A stretch of DNA of 64,000 nucleotides, taken from Pseudomonas fulva 12-X. Its GTDB lineage: Bacteria; Pseudomonadota; Gammaproteobacteria; Pseudomonadales; Pseudomonadaceae. Shown piece after piece: positions 1-8,870 of this stretch (the first letter of the stretch is position 1; the number at the start of each line of letters is the position of its first letter). The notes beneath the pieces are model-generated. The model had not been told where the DNA came from, did no database searches, and was given only the letters and a program-made list of their open reading frames with translations. The DNA lies in NCBI RefSeq assembly GCF_000213805.1, contig NC_015556.1:1674001-1738000 (forward strand), read 5' to 3'. The translations under genes and the position numbers were made by a program.

Positions 1-1
1 T

Positions 2-628
2 TCCGGTAAACGCGACCAGGTGTTTCTGGTCAGCAAGGTCTACCCGCACAACGCCAGCCGCAGTGGCGTGGCAGCGGCTTGCGAGCGCAGCTTGAGGCGC
101 CTGGGTACCGAGCATATCGACCTGTATCTGCTGCACTGGCGCGGCCAGTACCCGCTGGAAGAAACGGTCGAGGCATTCGAGCGCCTGCGCGAGCAGGGCA
201 AGATCGGCCGCTGGGGCGTTTCCAACTTCGATCTTGATGATCTGCAGGAGCTCGGTGCGCCGGCCTGCGCGACCAATCAGGTGCTCTATAACCCTGAGGA
301 GCGCGGCGTGGAGTTCGACCTGCTGCCCTGGCAGCAGAAACAGGGCATGCCGTTGATGGCATACTGCCCGCTGGGGCAGGGCGGTGCGCTGCTGGCCGAT
401 GCAGCGCTCCAGCAGGTGGCGCAGCGGCACGGCGTGACCACCGCCCAGGTCGCCCTGGCCTGGGCGCTACGTCAGCCCAATGTGCTGGTGATTCCCAAGG
501 CCAGCGACTCCCGGCACCTGGCCGAAAACGTCGCCGCCGCCGAGCTGCAGCTCAGCGCCGCCGATTTGCAGGCGATCGACAGCGCCTACCCGGCGCCGAC
601 GCGCAAGCAGCGGTTGCAGATGGTGTGA
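2..628 (+). CDS. Aldo/keto reductase, C-terminal part (5' end outside window)
   Basis: The reading frame is open from the first bases, so the N-terminus, which normally holds the catalytic Asp and Tyr, lies outside the window. The visible part has typical aldo/keto reductase features: VSKVYPHNAS (beta strand near the active site), the segment DLYLLHWRG with the conserved active-site His, GVSNFD, the late barrel strand MAYCPLGQGG, and the NADPH-binding tail IPKASDSRHLAENV. Such enzymes reduce aldehydes or ketones with NADPH in the cytoplasm. The substrate cannot be told. The gene ends before a palindromic repeat and converges on rapA. Confidence 0.9.
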   Translation, partial: SGKRDQVFLVSKVYPHNASRSGVAAACERSLRRLGTEHIDLYLLHWRGQYPLEETVEAFERLREQGKIGRWGVSNFDLDDLQELGAPACATNQVLYNPEERGVEFDLLPWQQKQGMPLMAYCPLGQGGALLADAALQQVAQRHGVTTAQVALAWALRQPNVLVIPKASDSRHLAENVAAAELQLSAADLQAIDSAYPAPTRKQRLQMV

Positions 629-667
629 GGGGGCTTTTGCGGGAGAGTGGCTGAGCGAAGGTATTTT

Positions 668-738
668 GATGGGTTGCACCTACGCGGCCCGACCCATCCT
701 ACAGACTGAACCAGGCGTCGTAGGATGGGTGAACCCCA
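668..738. repeat. Palindromic intergenic repeat (GATGGGT family), copy 1
   Basis: The two halves GATGGGTT...GACCCATCCTAC and GTAGGATGGGTGAACCCC form an inverted repeat between the converging aldo/keto reductase and rapA genes. A second copy with near-identical CACCTACGCGGCCCGACCC lies at 13858-13923. Confidence 0.7.
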
Positions 739-758
739 TAAATGGCTGGCGGCTCGCC

Positions 759-3602
759 TCAGCCCGCGACCAATACCCGAATGGCTTCCAGGCGCAGAGC
801 GGCCTTGTCGAGCATGGCCAGGCCCTGTTCGCGTTGCTCGCGCAGGGCGTCCAGTTCGCTGTCACGCACGCTCGGGTTGACCGCTTGCAGGGCGGTCAGG
901 CGGGCCAGTTCTTCGTCCAGCTCGGCGGCCAGGCGGCGTTTGGCTTCGGTAACGCGCTCGACGTGGCGCGGCGTGACCTTGGCTTCGCCGGCGGCGATCT
1001 TCGGCGTCAGCGCATCACGTTGGGCCTGCACGAACTTGTTGGCGCTGGCGCGCGGCACGGCTTCGAGCTGATCGTTGAGGGTATCGAAGGAGACCTTCGA
1101 TGCCAGGTCATTGCCGTTGCCGTCGAGCAGGCAGCGCAGTGCAGCCGGCGGCAGGTAGCGGCCCAGTTGCAGCTTGCGTGGCGCCACCACTTCGCTGACG
1201 TACAGCAACTCCAGCAGCACGGTGCCGGGCTTGAGGGCCTTGTTCTTGATCAGCGCCACCGAGGTGTTGCCCATCGAGCCGGAGCGCACCAGGTCCATGC
1301 CGCCCTGCACCATGGGGTGTTCCCACGTGAGGAACTGCATGTCCTCGCGGGACAGCGCCAGGTCGCGGTCGTAGGTGATGGTCACGCCTTCGTCGTTGCC
1401 GAGCGGGAAGCTGGCGTCGAGCATCTTCTCGCTGGGGCGCAGGATCAGGGCGTTGTCGGAATGGTCTTCGCTGTCGATGCCGAAGGCGTCGAACAGCTGC
1501 TCCATGTACATGGGCAGGGCGAACTGGTCGTCCTGCTCGAGGATTGCCTCGACCAGCGCCTCGCCCTCACCGGCACCGCCGGAGTTGAGTTCCAGCAGGC
1601 GGTCGCGGCCGGCGTGCAGATCACCTTCCAGGCGCTTGCGCTCGGCGGTGGCTTCGTCGATCAGCGTTTGCCACTGGCCGTCGTCGGCGTTTTCCAGCAT
1701 CGGCAGCAGGCGGCTGCCGAACTGGTGCTGCAGGGCGTTGCCGGTGGGGCAGGTGGCCAGGAAGGCGTTCAGCGCTTGGTGGTACCACTGGAACAGGCGC
1801 TCTTGCGGGCTGTTTTCCATGTACGGCACGTGCAGCTGGATCTTGTGCTTCTGGCCGATGCGGTCGAGGCGGCCGATGCGCTGCTCGAGCAGGTCCGGGT
1901 GGGCCGGTAGGTCGAACAGCACCAGGTGATGGGCGAACTGGAAGTTGCGGCCTTCGGAACCGATTTCCGAGCAGATCAGCACCTGTGCGCCGAATTCTTC
2001 GTCGGCGAAGTAGGCGGCGGCGCGGTCACGCTCGAGGATGCTCATGCCTTCGTGGAACACCGTGGCCGGGATGCCGGAGCGCACGCGCAGGGCGTCTTCC
2101 AGGTCCATGGCGGTTTCGGCGTGGGCGCAGATCACCAGCACCTTGAATTTCTTGAGCATCTTCAGGGTGTCGATCAGCCATTCGACGCGCGGGTCGAAGC
2201 GCCACCAGCGCTGGTCTTCGTCGACACCGGCCTGGCCCTGATAGCTGACTTCCGGGTACAGCTCGGCGTGCTCGCCTAGCGGCAGCTCCATGTACTCGTC
2301 CGGGCTCGGCAGCGGGTAGGGATGCAGCTCGCGCTCGGGGAAGCCCTGCACCGCGGCGCGGGTGTTACGGAACAACAGACGGCCGGTGCCGTGGCGGTCG
2401 AGCAGCTCGCGTACCAGGCGGGCGCGGGCATCGCTGTCGCCACCGTCGGCAGCGTCGAGCAGCTCACGGCTTTCATCGCCCAGGAAGCTGCCGATGGCGT
2501 CGCGGGCCTGGGCGCTGAGCTTGCCTTCGTCGAGCAGCTCCTGCACCGCTTCGGCCACTGGCTTGTAGCTGGCGCTCTCGGCGCGGAAGGCTTCCAGGTC
2601 ATGGAAACGATTGGGGTCGAGCAGGCGCAGGCGCGCGAAGTGGCTGTCCTGGCCGAGCTGTTCGGGGGTGGCGGTGAGCAGCAGCACGCCAGGAATCACC
2701 TCGGCCAGTTGCTCGACCAGGCTGTATTCGCGGCTGGCCTTTTCCGGGTGCCAGACCAAATGGTGGGCTTCGTCGACCACCATCAGGTCCCAGCCGGCGG
2801 CGAACAGCGCGTCCTGGGCTTTCTCGTCCTCGCACAGCCATTCCAGGGCGACCAGCGCCAGCTGCGCATCTTCGAACGGGTTGCTGGCGTCGCTCTCGAT
2901 GAAGCGCTCGGCGTCGAACAGCGCGACTTCCAGGTTGAAGCGGCGGCGCATTTCCACCAGCCACTGGTGTTGCAGGTTTTCCGGCACCAGGATCAGCACG
3001 CGGCTGGCGCGGCCGGAGAGCAGCTGGCGATGGATCACGAGACCCGCTTCGATGGTCTTGCCCAGGCCCACTTCGTCGGCCAGCAGCACGCGCGGGGCGA
3101 TGCGGTCGGCCACTTCACGGGCGATGTGCAACTGGTGGGCGATGGGCTGGGCACGTACGCCGCCCAGGCCCCACAGCGAGGATTGCACCTGCTTGCTGGT
3201 GAATTCCAGGGTGCGGTAGCGCAGCCCGAACCACGGCAACGGGTCGATCTGCCCGGCGAACAGACGGTCGCTGGCCAGGCGGAACTGGATGAAGTTGGAC
3301 AGCTGGGTTTCCGGCAGGGTGACGGCCTGGTTCTTGGCGTCGAGGCCGTGATAGACCAAGAGGCCATCGACATCGTCGACTTCACGTACGGTCAGCTTCC
3401 AGCCTTCGAAGTGAGTGATCTCGTCGCCCGGCGAGAAGCGCACGCGGGTCAGCGGCGCATTGCGCGCCGCGTACTGACGGGTTTCGCCGGTGGCGGGGTA
3501 GAGCACGGTGAGCATGCGGCCGTCCTGCATGAGGATGGTGCCCAAGCCCAGTTCCGCTTCGCTGTCGCTGATCCAGCGTTGCCCCGGTTGATACTCCGCC
3601 AT
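759..3602 (-). CDS. rapA: RNA polymerase-associated SWI2/SNF2 ATPase RapA (HepA)
   Basis: RapA binds RNA polymerase and uses ATP hydrolysis to recycle stalled or post-termination polymerase. The 947-residue product has the expected length. Visible parts are an N-terminal domain (from [18 protein letters not shown]), Walker A DEVGLGKT near residue 178, the motif [10 protein letters not shown] near residue 278, and a C-terminal helicase lobe with [15 protein letters not shown] (motif VI, arginine finger). The start at 3602 was chosen over the in-frame codon five residues upstream because family members begin MAxYxPGQRWxS. It lies next to the alkB-like cluster on the other strand, as in P. aeruginosa. 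Confidence 0.97.
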   Translation of the reverse strand: MAEYQPGQRWISDSEAELGLGTILMQDGRMLTVLYPATGETRQYAARNAPLTRVRFSPGDEITHFEGWKLTVREVDDVDGLLVYHGLDAKNQAVTLPETQLSNFIQFRLASDRLFAGQIDPLPWFGLRYRTLEFTSKQVQSSLWGLGGVRAQPIAHQLHIAREVADRIAPRVLLADEVGLGKTIEAGLVIHRQLLSGRASRVLILVPENLQHQWLVEMRRRFNLEVALFDAERFIESDASNPFEDAQLALVALEWLCEDEKAQDALFAAGWDLMVVDEAHHLVWHPEKASREYSLVEQLAEVIPGVLLLTATPEQLGQDSHFARLRLLDPNRFHDLEAFRAESASYKPVAEAVQELLDEGKLSAQARDAIGSFLGDESRELLDAADGGDSDARARLVRELLDRHGTGRLLFRNTRAAVQGFPERELHPYPLPSPDEYMELPLGEHAELYPEVSYQGQAGVDEDQRWWRFDPRVEWLIDTLKMLKKFKVLVICAHAETAMDLEDALRVRSGIPATVFHEGMSILERDRAAAYFADEEFGAQVLICSEIGSEGRNFQFAHHLVLFDLPAHPDLLEQRIGRLDRIGQKHKIQLHVPYMENSPQERLFQWYHQALNAFLATCPTGNALQHQFGSRLLPMLENADDGQWQTLIDEATAERKRLEGDLHAGRDRLLELNSGGAGEGEALVEAILEQDDQFALPMYMEQLFDAFGIDSEDHSDNALILRPSEKMLDASFPLGNDEGVTITYDRDLALSREDMQFLTWEHPMVQGGMDLVRSGSMGNTSVALIKNKALKPGTVLLELLYVSEVVAPRKLQLGRYLPPAALRCLLDGNGNDLASKVSFDTLNDQLEAVPRASANKFVQAQRDALTPKIAAGEAKVTPRHVERVTEAKRRLAAELDEELARLTALQAVNPSVRDSELDALREQREQGLAMLDKAALRLEAIRVLVAG

Positions 3603-3651
3603 GCTGCCTGTCTCCACCTGTCAAAAAAGCCGGCTATGTTACCGCAGGGCT

Positions 3652-3947
3652 AGGGTCTGTTGCCATTTCAGCGCGAGCCGCGTTGCCGCGAGAAATCTCG
3701 CCAGCTCGGGCGGCGATCCGCTAGGCGGAGGACGCAGGGAATGGACTAGCCGTCCGCGTTTTCCCTTGCCAAGTTTTCCAGCGACGCATGGCGAGATTTC
3801 TCGCACAACCCTGAAGGGCCGGGCCCGTTTTGCCGCGATGCTGCGTTTCTCGCCGGCTCATTTAGCCTACTAAACTTCGCGGCTCGTGCCTTGCCTCGCG
3901 GCAAAACGGGCTCCGGCGCGGCCGTGCGTGAAACGGCAACAGACCCT
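3652..3947. mobile_element. MITE-like 296-bp element with terminal and nested inverted repeats
   Basis: The ends match over 19 bases with one mismatch: AGGGTCTGTTGCC(A/G)TTTCA at 3652-3670 and its reverse complement at 3929-3947. Inside are two further perfect inverted repeats: a 15-mer GCGAGAAATCTCGCC at 3688-3702 against 3790-3804, and a 15-mer CCCGTTTTGCCGCGA at 3824-3838 against 3896-3910. No open frame looks real. The arrangement suggests a non-autonomous element made of two nested cassettes. It fills most of the 470-bp gap between rapA and the next gene. Confidence 0.6.
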
Positions 3948-4073
3948 CGCTCAGCCAAAGGTGCATCAGGGTCGATTTGGCACTTACCGACGCGCGTCCG
4001 GTCAGACAGTCTAGTCATGCCGCCATAAAGTCGCCCGCCGTTTGGCCGATAAGGCTGCAAAGAGAGGTGTTTG

Positions 4074-4370
4074 ATGCTGCCGCCGATTCCTCACAGCCTG
4101 ATACCGGTTACCGCCCAGCAGGACGTGGTCAAGCCGCGCCCGGAAATCGCGCCGGTGACGCCCACCGCTGAAACGGCACAGGAAGATTCGGTCGGCCTGG
4201 ACAAACGCCACCCCGATGAAGTGGCCGAGCGGCTGCGTGAAGAGCAGCGTCGCCGGCAGCGACGTGGCTATACCGCCGCCGAGCTGGCCGAGGGCGAGGT
4301 GGACGAGGCGGACGAGCCGGCCATCGACCAGTTGCCGCGCCAGGGCCTGTGGGTGGACGTCGAGGTTTGA
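4074..4370 (+). CDS. Conserved hypothetical protein upstream of alkB-like gene
   Basis: The predicted product has 98 residues and is hydrophilic. It has a proline-rich first third, then a strongly charged, probably helical middle (DEVAERLREEQRRRQRRG), and an acidic stretch EGEVDEADEPAIDQLPRQG. There is no signal peptide and no recognisable catalytic motif. ATG 4074 sits well behind AGAGAGG; a TTG three bases earlier is also possible. It overlaps the alkB-like gene's start region, so the two are probably co-transcribed. The position between rapA and alkB matches an uncharacterised Pseudomonas gene. Function unknown. Confidence 0.75.
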   Translation: MLPPIPHSLIPVTAQQDVVKPRPEIAPVTPTAETAQEDSVGLDKRHPDEVAERLREEQRRRQRRGYTAAELAEGEVDEADEPAIDQLPRQGLWVDVEV

Positions 4371-4375
4371 CGCCC

Positions 4376-4999
4376 GTGGATGGGAGCGCCGCCCAGGGCG
4401 GGCTGTTCGAGCAGGCGGCGCTGCAGCTGCCCGATGCCGAACTCAGTTATCAACCTGACTGGCTCGACCGCGCCACGGCCGATGACTGGCTGCAGCGGCT
4501 GGTCGAGCAAACACCCTGGCAGCAACCCGAAGTGGTGCTGTTCGGCCGCCAGCTGCCGGTTCCGCGTCTGGTGGCCTGGTATGGCGACAGCGATGCCCGT
4601 TACCGCTATTCCGGCATGACTCACCAACCGCTGCCCTGGACGCCATTGCTGGCCGAGATTCGCCAGCGCCTGATCGACAGCCTTGGCCAGCCACTTAATG
4701 GCGTGCTGCTCAACTACTATCGCGATGGCCAGGACTCCATGGGCTGGCACAGCGACGACGAGCGCGAACTGGGCGCTGAGCCGTTGGTGGCGTCCCTGAG
4801 CCTGGGCGGTGAACGGCGCTTCGACCTGCGCCGCAAGGGCGGCACGCGCATCGAGCACTCGCTGCAACTGGCCCATGGCTCGCTACTGGTCATGGGCGGC
4901 CAGACGCAGCATCATTGGCAGCACCAGGTGGCCAAGACGCGTAAGCCCTGTGCCCCCCGTTTGAACCTGACGTTTCGTCTGATCCGGACGCCGCTATGA
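4376..4999 (+). CDS. AlkB-like 2-oxoglutarate/Fe(II) dioxygenase, DNA-alkylation repair
   Basis: AlkB-type enzymes oxidatively remove N-alkyl groups from bases using Fe(II), O2 and 2-oxoglutarate. The core motifs are present: NYYRDGQDSMGWHSD with iron ligands H125 and D127, WQHQV with the third ligand H183, and PRLNLTFR with the Arg pair that binds 2-oxoglutarate. SLSLGGERRFDLRRK matches the base-recognition strand of the family. The product is 207 residues from GTG 4376, which has GAGG about 11 bases upstream. TTG 4367 would place the start inside the upstream stop. It overlaps the next small gene by ATGA. Confidence 0.9.
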   Translation: MDGSAAQGGLFEQAALQLPDAELSYQPDWLDRATADDWLQRLVEQTPWQQPEVVLFGRQLPVPRLVAWYGDSDARYRYSGMTHQPLPWTPLLAEIRQRLIDSLGQPLNGVLLNYYRDGQDSMGWHSDDERELGAEPLVASLSLGGERRFDLRRKGGTRIEHSLQLAHGSLLVMGGQTQHHWQHQVAKTRKPCAPRLNLTFRLIRTPL

Positions 5000-5157
5000 G
5001 CAATGATGTGAAGCTGATCGATTTCGCCGCCGAGCGCGACAAGCGCATTCACGACCTGCACGACAGGAAGCTCGAAGACATGCGCAACGCCTTCGAGCAG
5101 GCCCTGCCGCTGCCCAAGGGCAAGAAGAAGCCCAAGAGCAAACCGAAGAAACGCTGA
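4996..5157 (+). CDS. Small basic protein in the alkB operon
   Basis: This 53-residue frame begins at an ATGA overlap with the alkB-like stop, a strong sign of translational coupling. The sequence opens MSNDVKLIDFAAERDKRIHD, continues with a charged helix, and ends in a Lys/Pro tail (KGKKKPKSKPKKR). It may bind nucleic acid or be a disordered cofactor. No family function is known to me. A small protein occupies the same position in other Pseudomonas, which supports it as real. Confidence 0.7.
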   Translation: MSNDVKLIDFAAERDKRIHDLHDRKLEDMRNAFEQALPLPKGKKKPKSKPKKR

Positions 5158-5229
5158 GAGCCCGCTCGGTATCCCCTGAGCTGGATTTCATCGGTGCTGG
5201 CTGCAAGGTGGCGTAGCGATACGGTCGCG

Positions 5230-5314
5230 ATTTTGTCGTAGCGGCCGGGCAGCGATCCGCTTTAGCTGCGGACCCTTTGCACCTCGAAATCTCGCGGCTA
5301 AAGCCGCTCCTACA
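5230..5314. repeat. REP-like inverted pair (GCGGCTAAAGCCGCTCCTACA family)
   Basis: The right half GCGGCTAAAGCCGCTCCTAC is the typical Pseudomonas REP-type hairpin. The left half, GTCGTAGCGG...GCTTTAGCTGCGG, is a degenerate inverted partner. Better copies occur at 8871-8926 and 9020-9090. Confidence 0.65.
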
Positions 5315-5377
5315 AATAGAACGCTCTGCTCAGCGCATAGCTGCGTACCGGTTTGCGCGCCCCTACACTTATCCAGA

Positions 5378-5391
5378 TTGATGCAAATCAG
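5378..5391. promoter_or_regulatory. Anr/FNR-type box (distal)
   Basis: TTGATGCAAATCAG matches the FNR/Anr consensus TTGAT-N4-ATCAA at 9 of 10 fixed positions. Its centre is about 121 bases upstream of the ccoM-like start. Confidence 0.6.
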
Positions 5392-5428
5392 CCGTTTTCA
5401 GGCGCTGACGCTCGCGCGTGCCTGGCCG

Positions 5429-5442
5429 TTGACCTGGGTCAA
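5429..5442. promoter_or_regulatory. Anr/FNR/Dnr-type box (proximal)
   Basis: TTGACCTGGGTCAA is a perfect TTGAC-N4-GTCAA dyad that fits the relaxed Anr/Dnr consensus. It lies 51 bp downstream of the distal box and 63 bp before the ccoM-like ATG, so a class II promoter would start near 5477. Confidence 0.6.
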
Positions 5443-5505
5443 TGGCCGGCGCCGCCTGGCTGTTAACGTAGCGCCATACCCGAGCAGCAGGTGCAAGGAG
5501 GCAGC

Positions 5506-5622
5506 ATGTTCCTAGATGTGGTGGTTCTCGCCGGTATCGGCACCGTTGGGCTGATGATTCTGTTTGGTATCGGGTTCACGTATTTCGTCTGGAAGGATGC
5601 GAGCAAGAAAAAGCCGCACTGA
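5506..5622 (+). CDS. ccoM: CcoM-like small subunit of cbb3-type cytochrome oxidase
   Basis: This 38-residue protein is one membrane helix (FLDVVVLAGIGTVGLMILFG) followed by GFTYFVWKDASKKKPH. The helix followed by a YFxWKD-lysine tail resembles CcoM, the single-helix subunit seen in the structure of a Pseudomonas cbb3 oxidase, as I recall that sequence. It has a good ribosome site (AAGGAG, 9 bases upstream), two Anr-type boxes upstream and a strong terminator downstream, so it is a monocistronic gene. cbb3 oxidases are under Anr control, which fits. The assignment rests on length and motif, not an alignment. Confidence 0.7.
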   Translation: MFLDVVVLAGIGTVGLMILFGIGFTYFVWKDASKKKPH

Positions 5623-5652
5623 TCGCCGGACTCACGAGCACGCAAGGCATTG

Positions 5653-5677
5653 GGGCGACTTCGGTCGCCCTTTTTTT
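5653..5677 (+). terminator. Rho-independent terminator after ccoM
   Basis: GGGCGACTTCGGTCGCCC is a perfect stem with a stable TTCG tetraloop. It is followed by seven T. Confidence 0.92.
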
Positions 5678-5727
5678 CGTCTGCATTTCACGCGTCTGGG
5701 GTGGTGCGCTATCTGGACAGTACATGC

Positions 5728-5739
5728 TTAGCTAGCTAA
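5728..5739. promoter_or_regulatory. Palindrome upstream of efflux operon, candidate operator
   Basis: TTAGCTAGCTAA is a perfect 12-bp palindrome, 78 bp before the AaeB-like start and in an AT-rich patch. It may be a repressor or LysR/MarR-type site. No regulator gene is adjacent. Confidence 0.35.
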
Positions 5740-5816
5740 TAATTCGCACCCTGCACGGAGGCGGAACCCTTTGGCTACGGCTATGTTCAGAGCTGAGACC
5801 CTTTTAGGTAAGCACC

Positions 5817-7802
5817 GTGCGTGATTCCCTGCTGGCGTTCGTTGCGCCAAGCACCCAAGCCATCCAGTTCGCGATCAAGACCCTGCTCGGCGGCGGTCTG
5901 GCGCTCTGGCTCGCCCTGCGCCTGGGCCTCGAACAGCCGCAGTGGGCCCTGATGACCGCCTTTATCGTCGCCCAGCCGTTGTCCGGCATGGTGGTGCAGA
6001 AGGGCCTGGCGCGCCTGCTGGGCACTCTGGTCGGCACCTTCATGGCGGTGGTGATGATGGCGCTGTTCGCGCAGATGCCGCTGTTGTTCGTGCTCGCCTT
6101 CGCAGTGTGGCTGGGCCTGTGTACGGCGGCCTCGACCATGCTGCGCAGCGCCTGGTCCTATGCTTTCGTGCTGGCCGGCTACACGGTGGCGATCATCGGC
6201 CTGCCGGCTATCGGCAAACCCCAGGTGATTTTCGACGAAGCCATCGCCCGTTCCACGGAAATCTGCCTGGGTATCGTCTGCGCCACCCTGAGCAGCGCAC
6301 TGCTGTGGCCGCAGCGGGTCGAGCGGCAACTGGCGCAGCAGGCCCGCGATGCCTGGCAGACCGGCCTCAAAGCCGCACGCCAGGCGCTGACCGGCGAGGA
6401 AGAAGCGCGCAAGGGGCTGCTCGAAGCCCTGTCGCGCATCGTCGCCGTGGACGCCCAGCGCGAACACGCCTGGTTCGAGGGCGAGCGTGGCCGCCAGCGC
6501 GCCATTGCTCTGCGGGTGCTCAGCCGCGACCTGCTCGGCGTATTGCGCCTGGCCCGCGGTGTGGCGCGTCAGTGGCGGCAGCTGAGCAGCCAGGAGGCAC
6601 AGGCCGTGGCGCCCTGGTTGCAGGAAGTGGATGAGCGTCTGCAGGACGGCGCGAGCGACCGCCCGCAGCTGATCGAGCGCCTGCGCCAGGCTGCCGAGGA
6701 CGACGAGCTCAACGGCGGCCAGCAACTGTGCCTGGGGCGCATGGCGGTGCTGCTGATGCGCATCGAGGATGCTGGTCGTGCGCTGCAGGCGGTCGAGCAG
6801 GGCAGAGCGCCTGCCGACGCGCCGCGGGCGCTGTCTTGGCACTATGACTGGCAGAGTGCGCTGGTATTCGGTTCGCGCAGTGCCCTGGCATTCCTGACCC
6901 TGGCGAGCTTCTGGCTGGCCACCGGCTGGACCCACGCCACCGGCGCCATGCTGCTGGCCTGTGTGGTGTGCAGCCTGTTCGCGCGGCTGGAGGCGGCGCC
7001 GCAGATCGGCATGATGTTCCTGCGCGGCATTCTCTACGCGCTGCCGGTGGCGTTTTTCGTCGGGCAGATCCTGATGCCGCAGATCGACGGTTTCGTGATG
7101 CTCTGCATGGTGCTCGGCGTGCCGCTGTTCTTTGGCGTGCTGGGCATGGCCAAGCCGGCCGTGGCGGCGACCTCCACGGCGTTCTGCCTGCACGTGATCG
7201 TGCTCTGCATGCCGCCGCCGAGCGTCGGCTATAACGTGGAATATTTCCTCAATGAGGCGCCTGGCATGCTTATCGGCGTGGCCGTGGCAGTCATGGCGTT
7301 TCGTGTGATCGTGCTGCGCAACCCGGTGTGGCATGGCCGGCGCCTGGTGCATGCGATGCTGGTCGACCTTGGCCGGCTGACGCGCCGCGACCTGGGGCGT
7401 GCCGAGAACTGGTTCGGCGGGCGCATGGCCGACCGCCTGCTGCAGCTGGCGCGGCACTACCCGGCGCGTCCGGATCAGGCGCGCAGCCGTTGGGACGAAG
7501 GCGTCGCCGGGCTCGATCTGGGCGATGAGCTGCTGCACCTGCGCGCCTGCCTGGCCAAGGCTGACGCCGGCCTGGCCCGTTCGCAGCGACGCTTTCTGGA
7601 ACGCCTCGACGATGCACTGGAGCGCGGCCCCGCGCCGGGCCGCGAAGACGATCTGAACGCTCCTGTCGCCGAGCTGCAGGAGGCCCTGCGCGCCTGCACG
7701 CCGAGCATCGACAAGCGCCTGGCCGAAGCGGCGCTGTTGCAGTTGCACAATGGCTGGCGGCACTGGTGCCAGCTAAGAGGAGAAGCAAATGGGCTTACAT
7801 GA
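5817..7802 (+). CDS. FUSC/AaeB-family inner-membrane efflux protein
   Basis: The 661-residue protein has the FUSC layout: an N-terminal set of about five helices beginning TQAIQFAIKTLLGGGLALWLA and including the PQWALMTAFIVAQP signature, a long cytoplasmic region (about residues 170-350), and a second membrane set (about 350-480) with ARLEAAPQIGMMFLRG. E. coli AaeB exports aromatic carboxylic acids such as p-hydroxybenzoate with the adaptor AaeA. Here the order is B-X-A instead of E. coli X-A-B. GTG 5817 has only a weak ribosome site (TAGG). The gene overlaps the DUF1656 gene by 14 bases. Substrate unproven. Confidence 0.88.
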   Translation: MRDSLLAFVAPSTQAIQFAIKTLLGGGLALWLALRLGLEQPQWALMTAFIVAQPLSGMVVQKGLARLLGTLVGTFMAVVMMALFAQMPLLFVLAFAVWLGLCTAASTMLRSAWSYAFVLAGYTVAIIGLPAIGKPQVIFDEAIARSTEICLGIVCATLSSALLWPQRVERQLAQQARDAWQTGLKAARQALTGEEEARKGLLEALSRIVAVDAQREHAWFEGERGRQRAIALRVLSRDLLGVLRLARGVARQWRQLSSQEAQAVAPWLQEVDERLQDGASDRPQLIERLRQAAEDDELNGGQQLCLGRMAVLLMRIEDAGRALQAVEQGRAPADAPRALSWHYDWQSALVFGSRSALAFLTLASFWLATGWTHATGAMLLACVVCSLFARLEAAPQIGMMFLRGILYALPVAFFVGQILMPQIDGFVMLCMVLGVPLFFGVLGMAKPAVAATSTAFCLHVIVLCMPPPSVGYNVEYFLNEAPGMLIGVAVAVMAFRVIVLRNPVWHGRRLVHAMLVDLGRLTRRDLGRAENWFGGRMADRLLQLARHYPARPDQARSRWDEGVAGLDLGDELLHLRACLAKADAGLARSQRRFLERLDDALERGPAPGREDDLNAPVAELQEALRACTPSIDKRLAEAALLQLHNGWRHWCQLRGEANGLT

Positions 7803-7992
7803 GTGGTCGCTGGGCGGCGTATTGCTGAGCCCCATGGCGGCCTATGCGGTTTTTGCGCTGCTGCTTACCGGCGTGGTACGCCTGGGCCTGCAGCGCGCGG
7901 GATTGGCGCAGTGGATCTGGCACGAGGCCTTGTTCGACTGCGCCCTGTTCGTTTGCGTCCTGGCGGCGGTGATGGCTGTCCTGGCGACCTAA
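7789..7992 (+). CDS. DUF1656 (AaeX-like) small membrane protein
   Basis: The product has 67 residues and two membrane helices separated by a short loop with the conserved HEALFDCALFV segment. E(L/W)xxxG(V/I)xxxP near the N-terminus is typical of DUF1656. This family almost always lies between or beside FUSC and HlyD-type genes and is thought to belong to the pump. A strong AAGAGGAG precedes ATG 7789, inside the end of the FUSC gene. Confidence 0.87.
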   Translation: MGLHEWSLGGVLLSPMAAYAVFALLLTGVVRLGLQRAGLAQWIWHEALFDCALFVCVLAAVMAVLAT

Positions 7993-8002
7993 GGAGAAAA
8001 GC

Positions 8003-8854
8003 ATGCGTTCGACCATTCGCGTCGGCATTACCCTGGCTGTGGTGGTAGCGGCGATTTTCGCTGGCGCCTGGATCTGGCAGCACTACATGTATTCGCCCTG
8101 GACCCGGGACGCCCGGGTGCGTGCCGATGTGGTGACCATCGCCCCGGACGTGTCCGGCTGGGTGCTCGAACTCAAGGTGCGCGACAACCAGCAGGTCAAG
8201 GCTGGCGACCTGCTGATGACCATCGACCGTGATCGCTATCAGGCCGCGGTGGAAAAGGCCCAGGCCGTGGTCGACATCCGCAAGCAGCAACTCAACCTGC
8301 GCGAACACGAAGCCTCGCGCCGTGCGCAGCTGGGCAGCCAGGCGATCAGCGCCGAGCTGCGCGAGAACGCGCAGATCAACGCCGAGATGGCCCGCAGCGA
8401 ATACCGTGAGGCCCAGGCCGATCTGCGCATCGCTCAGCTCAACCTCGAGCGCAGCGAAGTGCGCGCGCCGCGTGACGGCCAGGTGACCAATCTGGTGCTG
8501 GCCCAGGGCAACTACGTGACCGCCGGGCAGGCGGTGATGGCCCTGGTCGATACGGGCTCGTTCTACGTGCAGGCCTATTTCGAGGAAACCAAGTTGCCGC
8601 GCATCCAGGTCGGTGCGCCGGTGGAAATCTGGTTGATGGGCGGTGAAAAGGAGATTCGTGGCGAGGTGGAAGGCATCAGCCGCGGCATCACCGACCGCAA
8701 TGCCAGCCCGGACGGCCAGCTGCTGGCCAACGTCGAGCCGACCTTCAACTGGGTACGCCTGGCTCAGCGCATTCCGGTACGCATCAAGCTCGATGACGTG
8801 CCGGAGAGCGTCAAGCTGAGCGCCGGCATGACCGCCAGCGTACGGGTGGAGTAG
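8003..8854 (+). CDS. AaeA-like HlyD-family periplasmic adaptor
   Basis: This 283-residue membrane-fusion protein carries one N-terminal membrane anchor (VGITLAVVVAAIFAGAWIW), a split biotinyl-lipoyl domain (IAPDVSGWVLELKVRDNQ and APRDGQVTNLVLAQGNYV), a short helical hairpin between them, and a beta-barrel (SFYVQAYFEETKLPRIQVG). It would connect the AaeB-like inner-membrane pump to an outer-membrane channel, not encoded here. It starts 10 bases after the DUF1656 stop behind AAGGAG, so it is the last gene of the three-gene operon. Confidence 0.9.
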   Translation: MRSTIRVGITLAVVVAAIFAGAWIWQHYMYSPWTRDARVRADVVTIAPDVSGWVLELKVRDNQQVKAGDLLMTIDRDRYQAAVEKAQAVVDIRKQQLNLREHEASRRAQLGSQAISAELRENAQINAEMARSEYREAQADLRIAQLNLERSEVRAPRDGQVTNLVLAQGNYVTAGQAVMALVDTGSFYVQAYFEETKLPRIQVGAPVEIWLMGGEKEIRGEVEGISRGITDRNASPDGQLLANVEPTFNWVRLAQRIPVRIKLDDVPESVKLSAGMTASVRVE

Positions 8855-8870
8855 GGCGCGTTTGGTCATT

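Noticed and set aside
666..1910. 414-codon open frame on the plus strand
   Set aside because: It is antisense to rapA, is low-complexity in Gly, Gln, Val and Leu, and matches no family; GC-rich codon bias opens the opposite frame.
5787..7763. 658-codon open frame antisense to the AaeB-like gene
   Set aside because: His/Gln/Arg-rich shadow; the FUSC protein on the other strand is clearly real.
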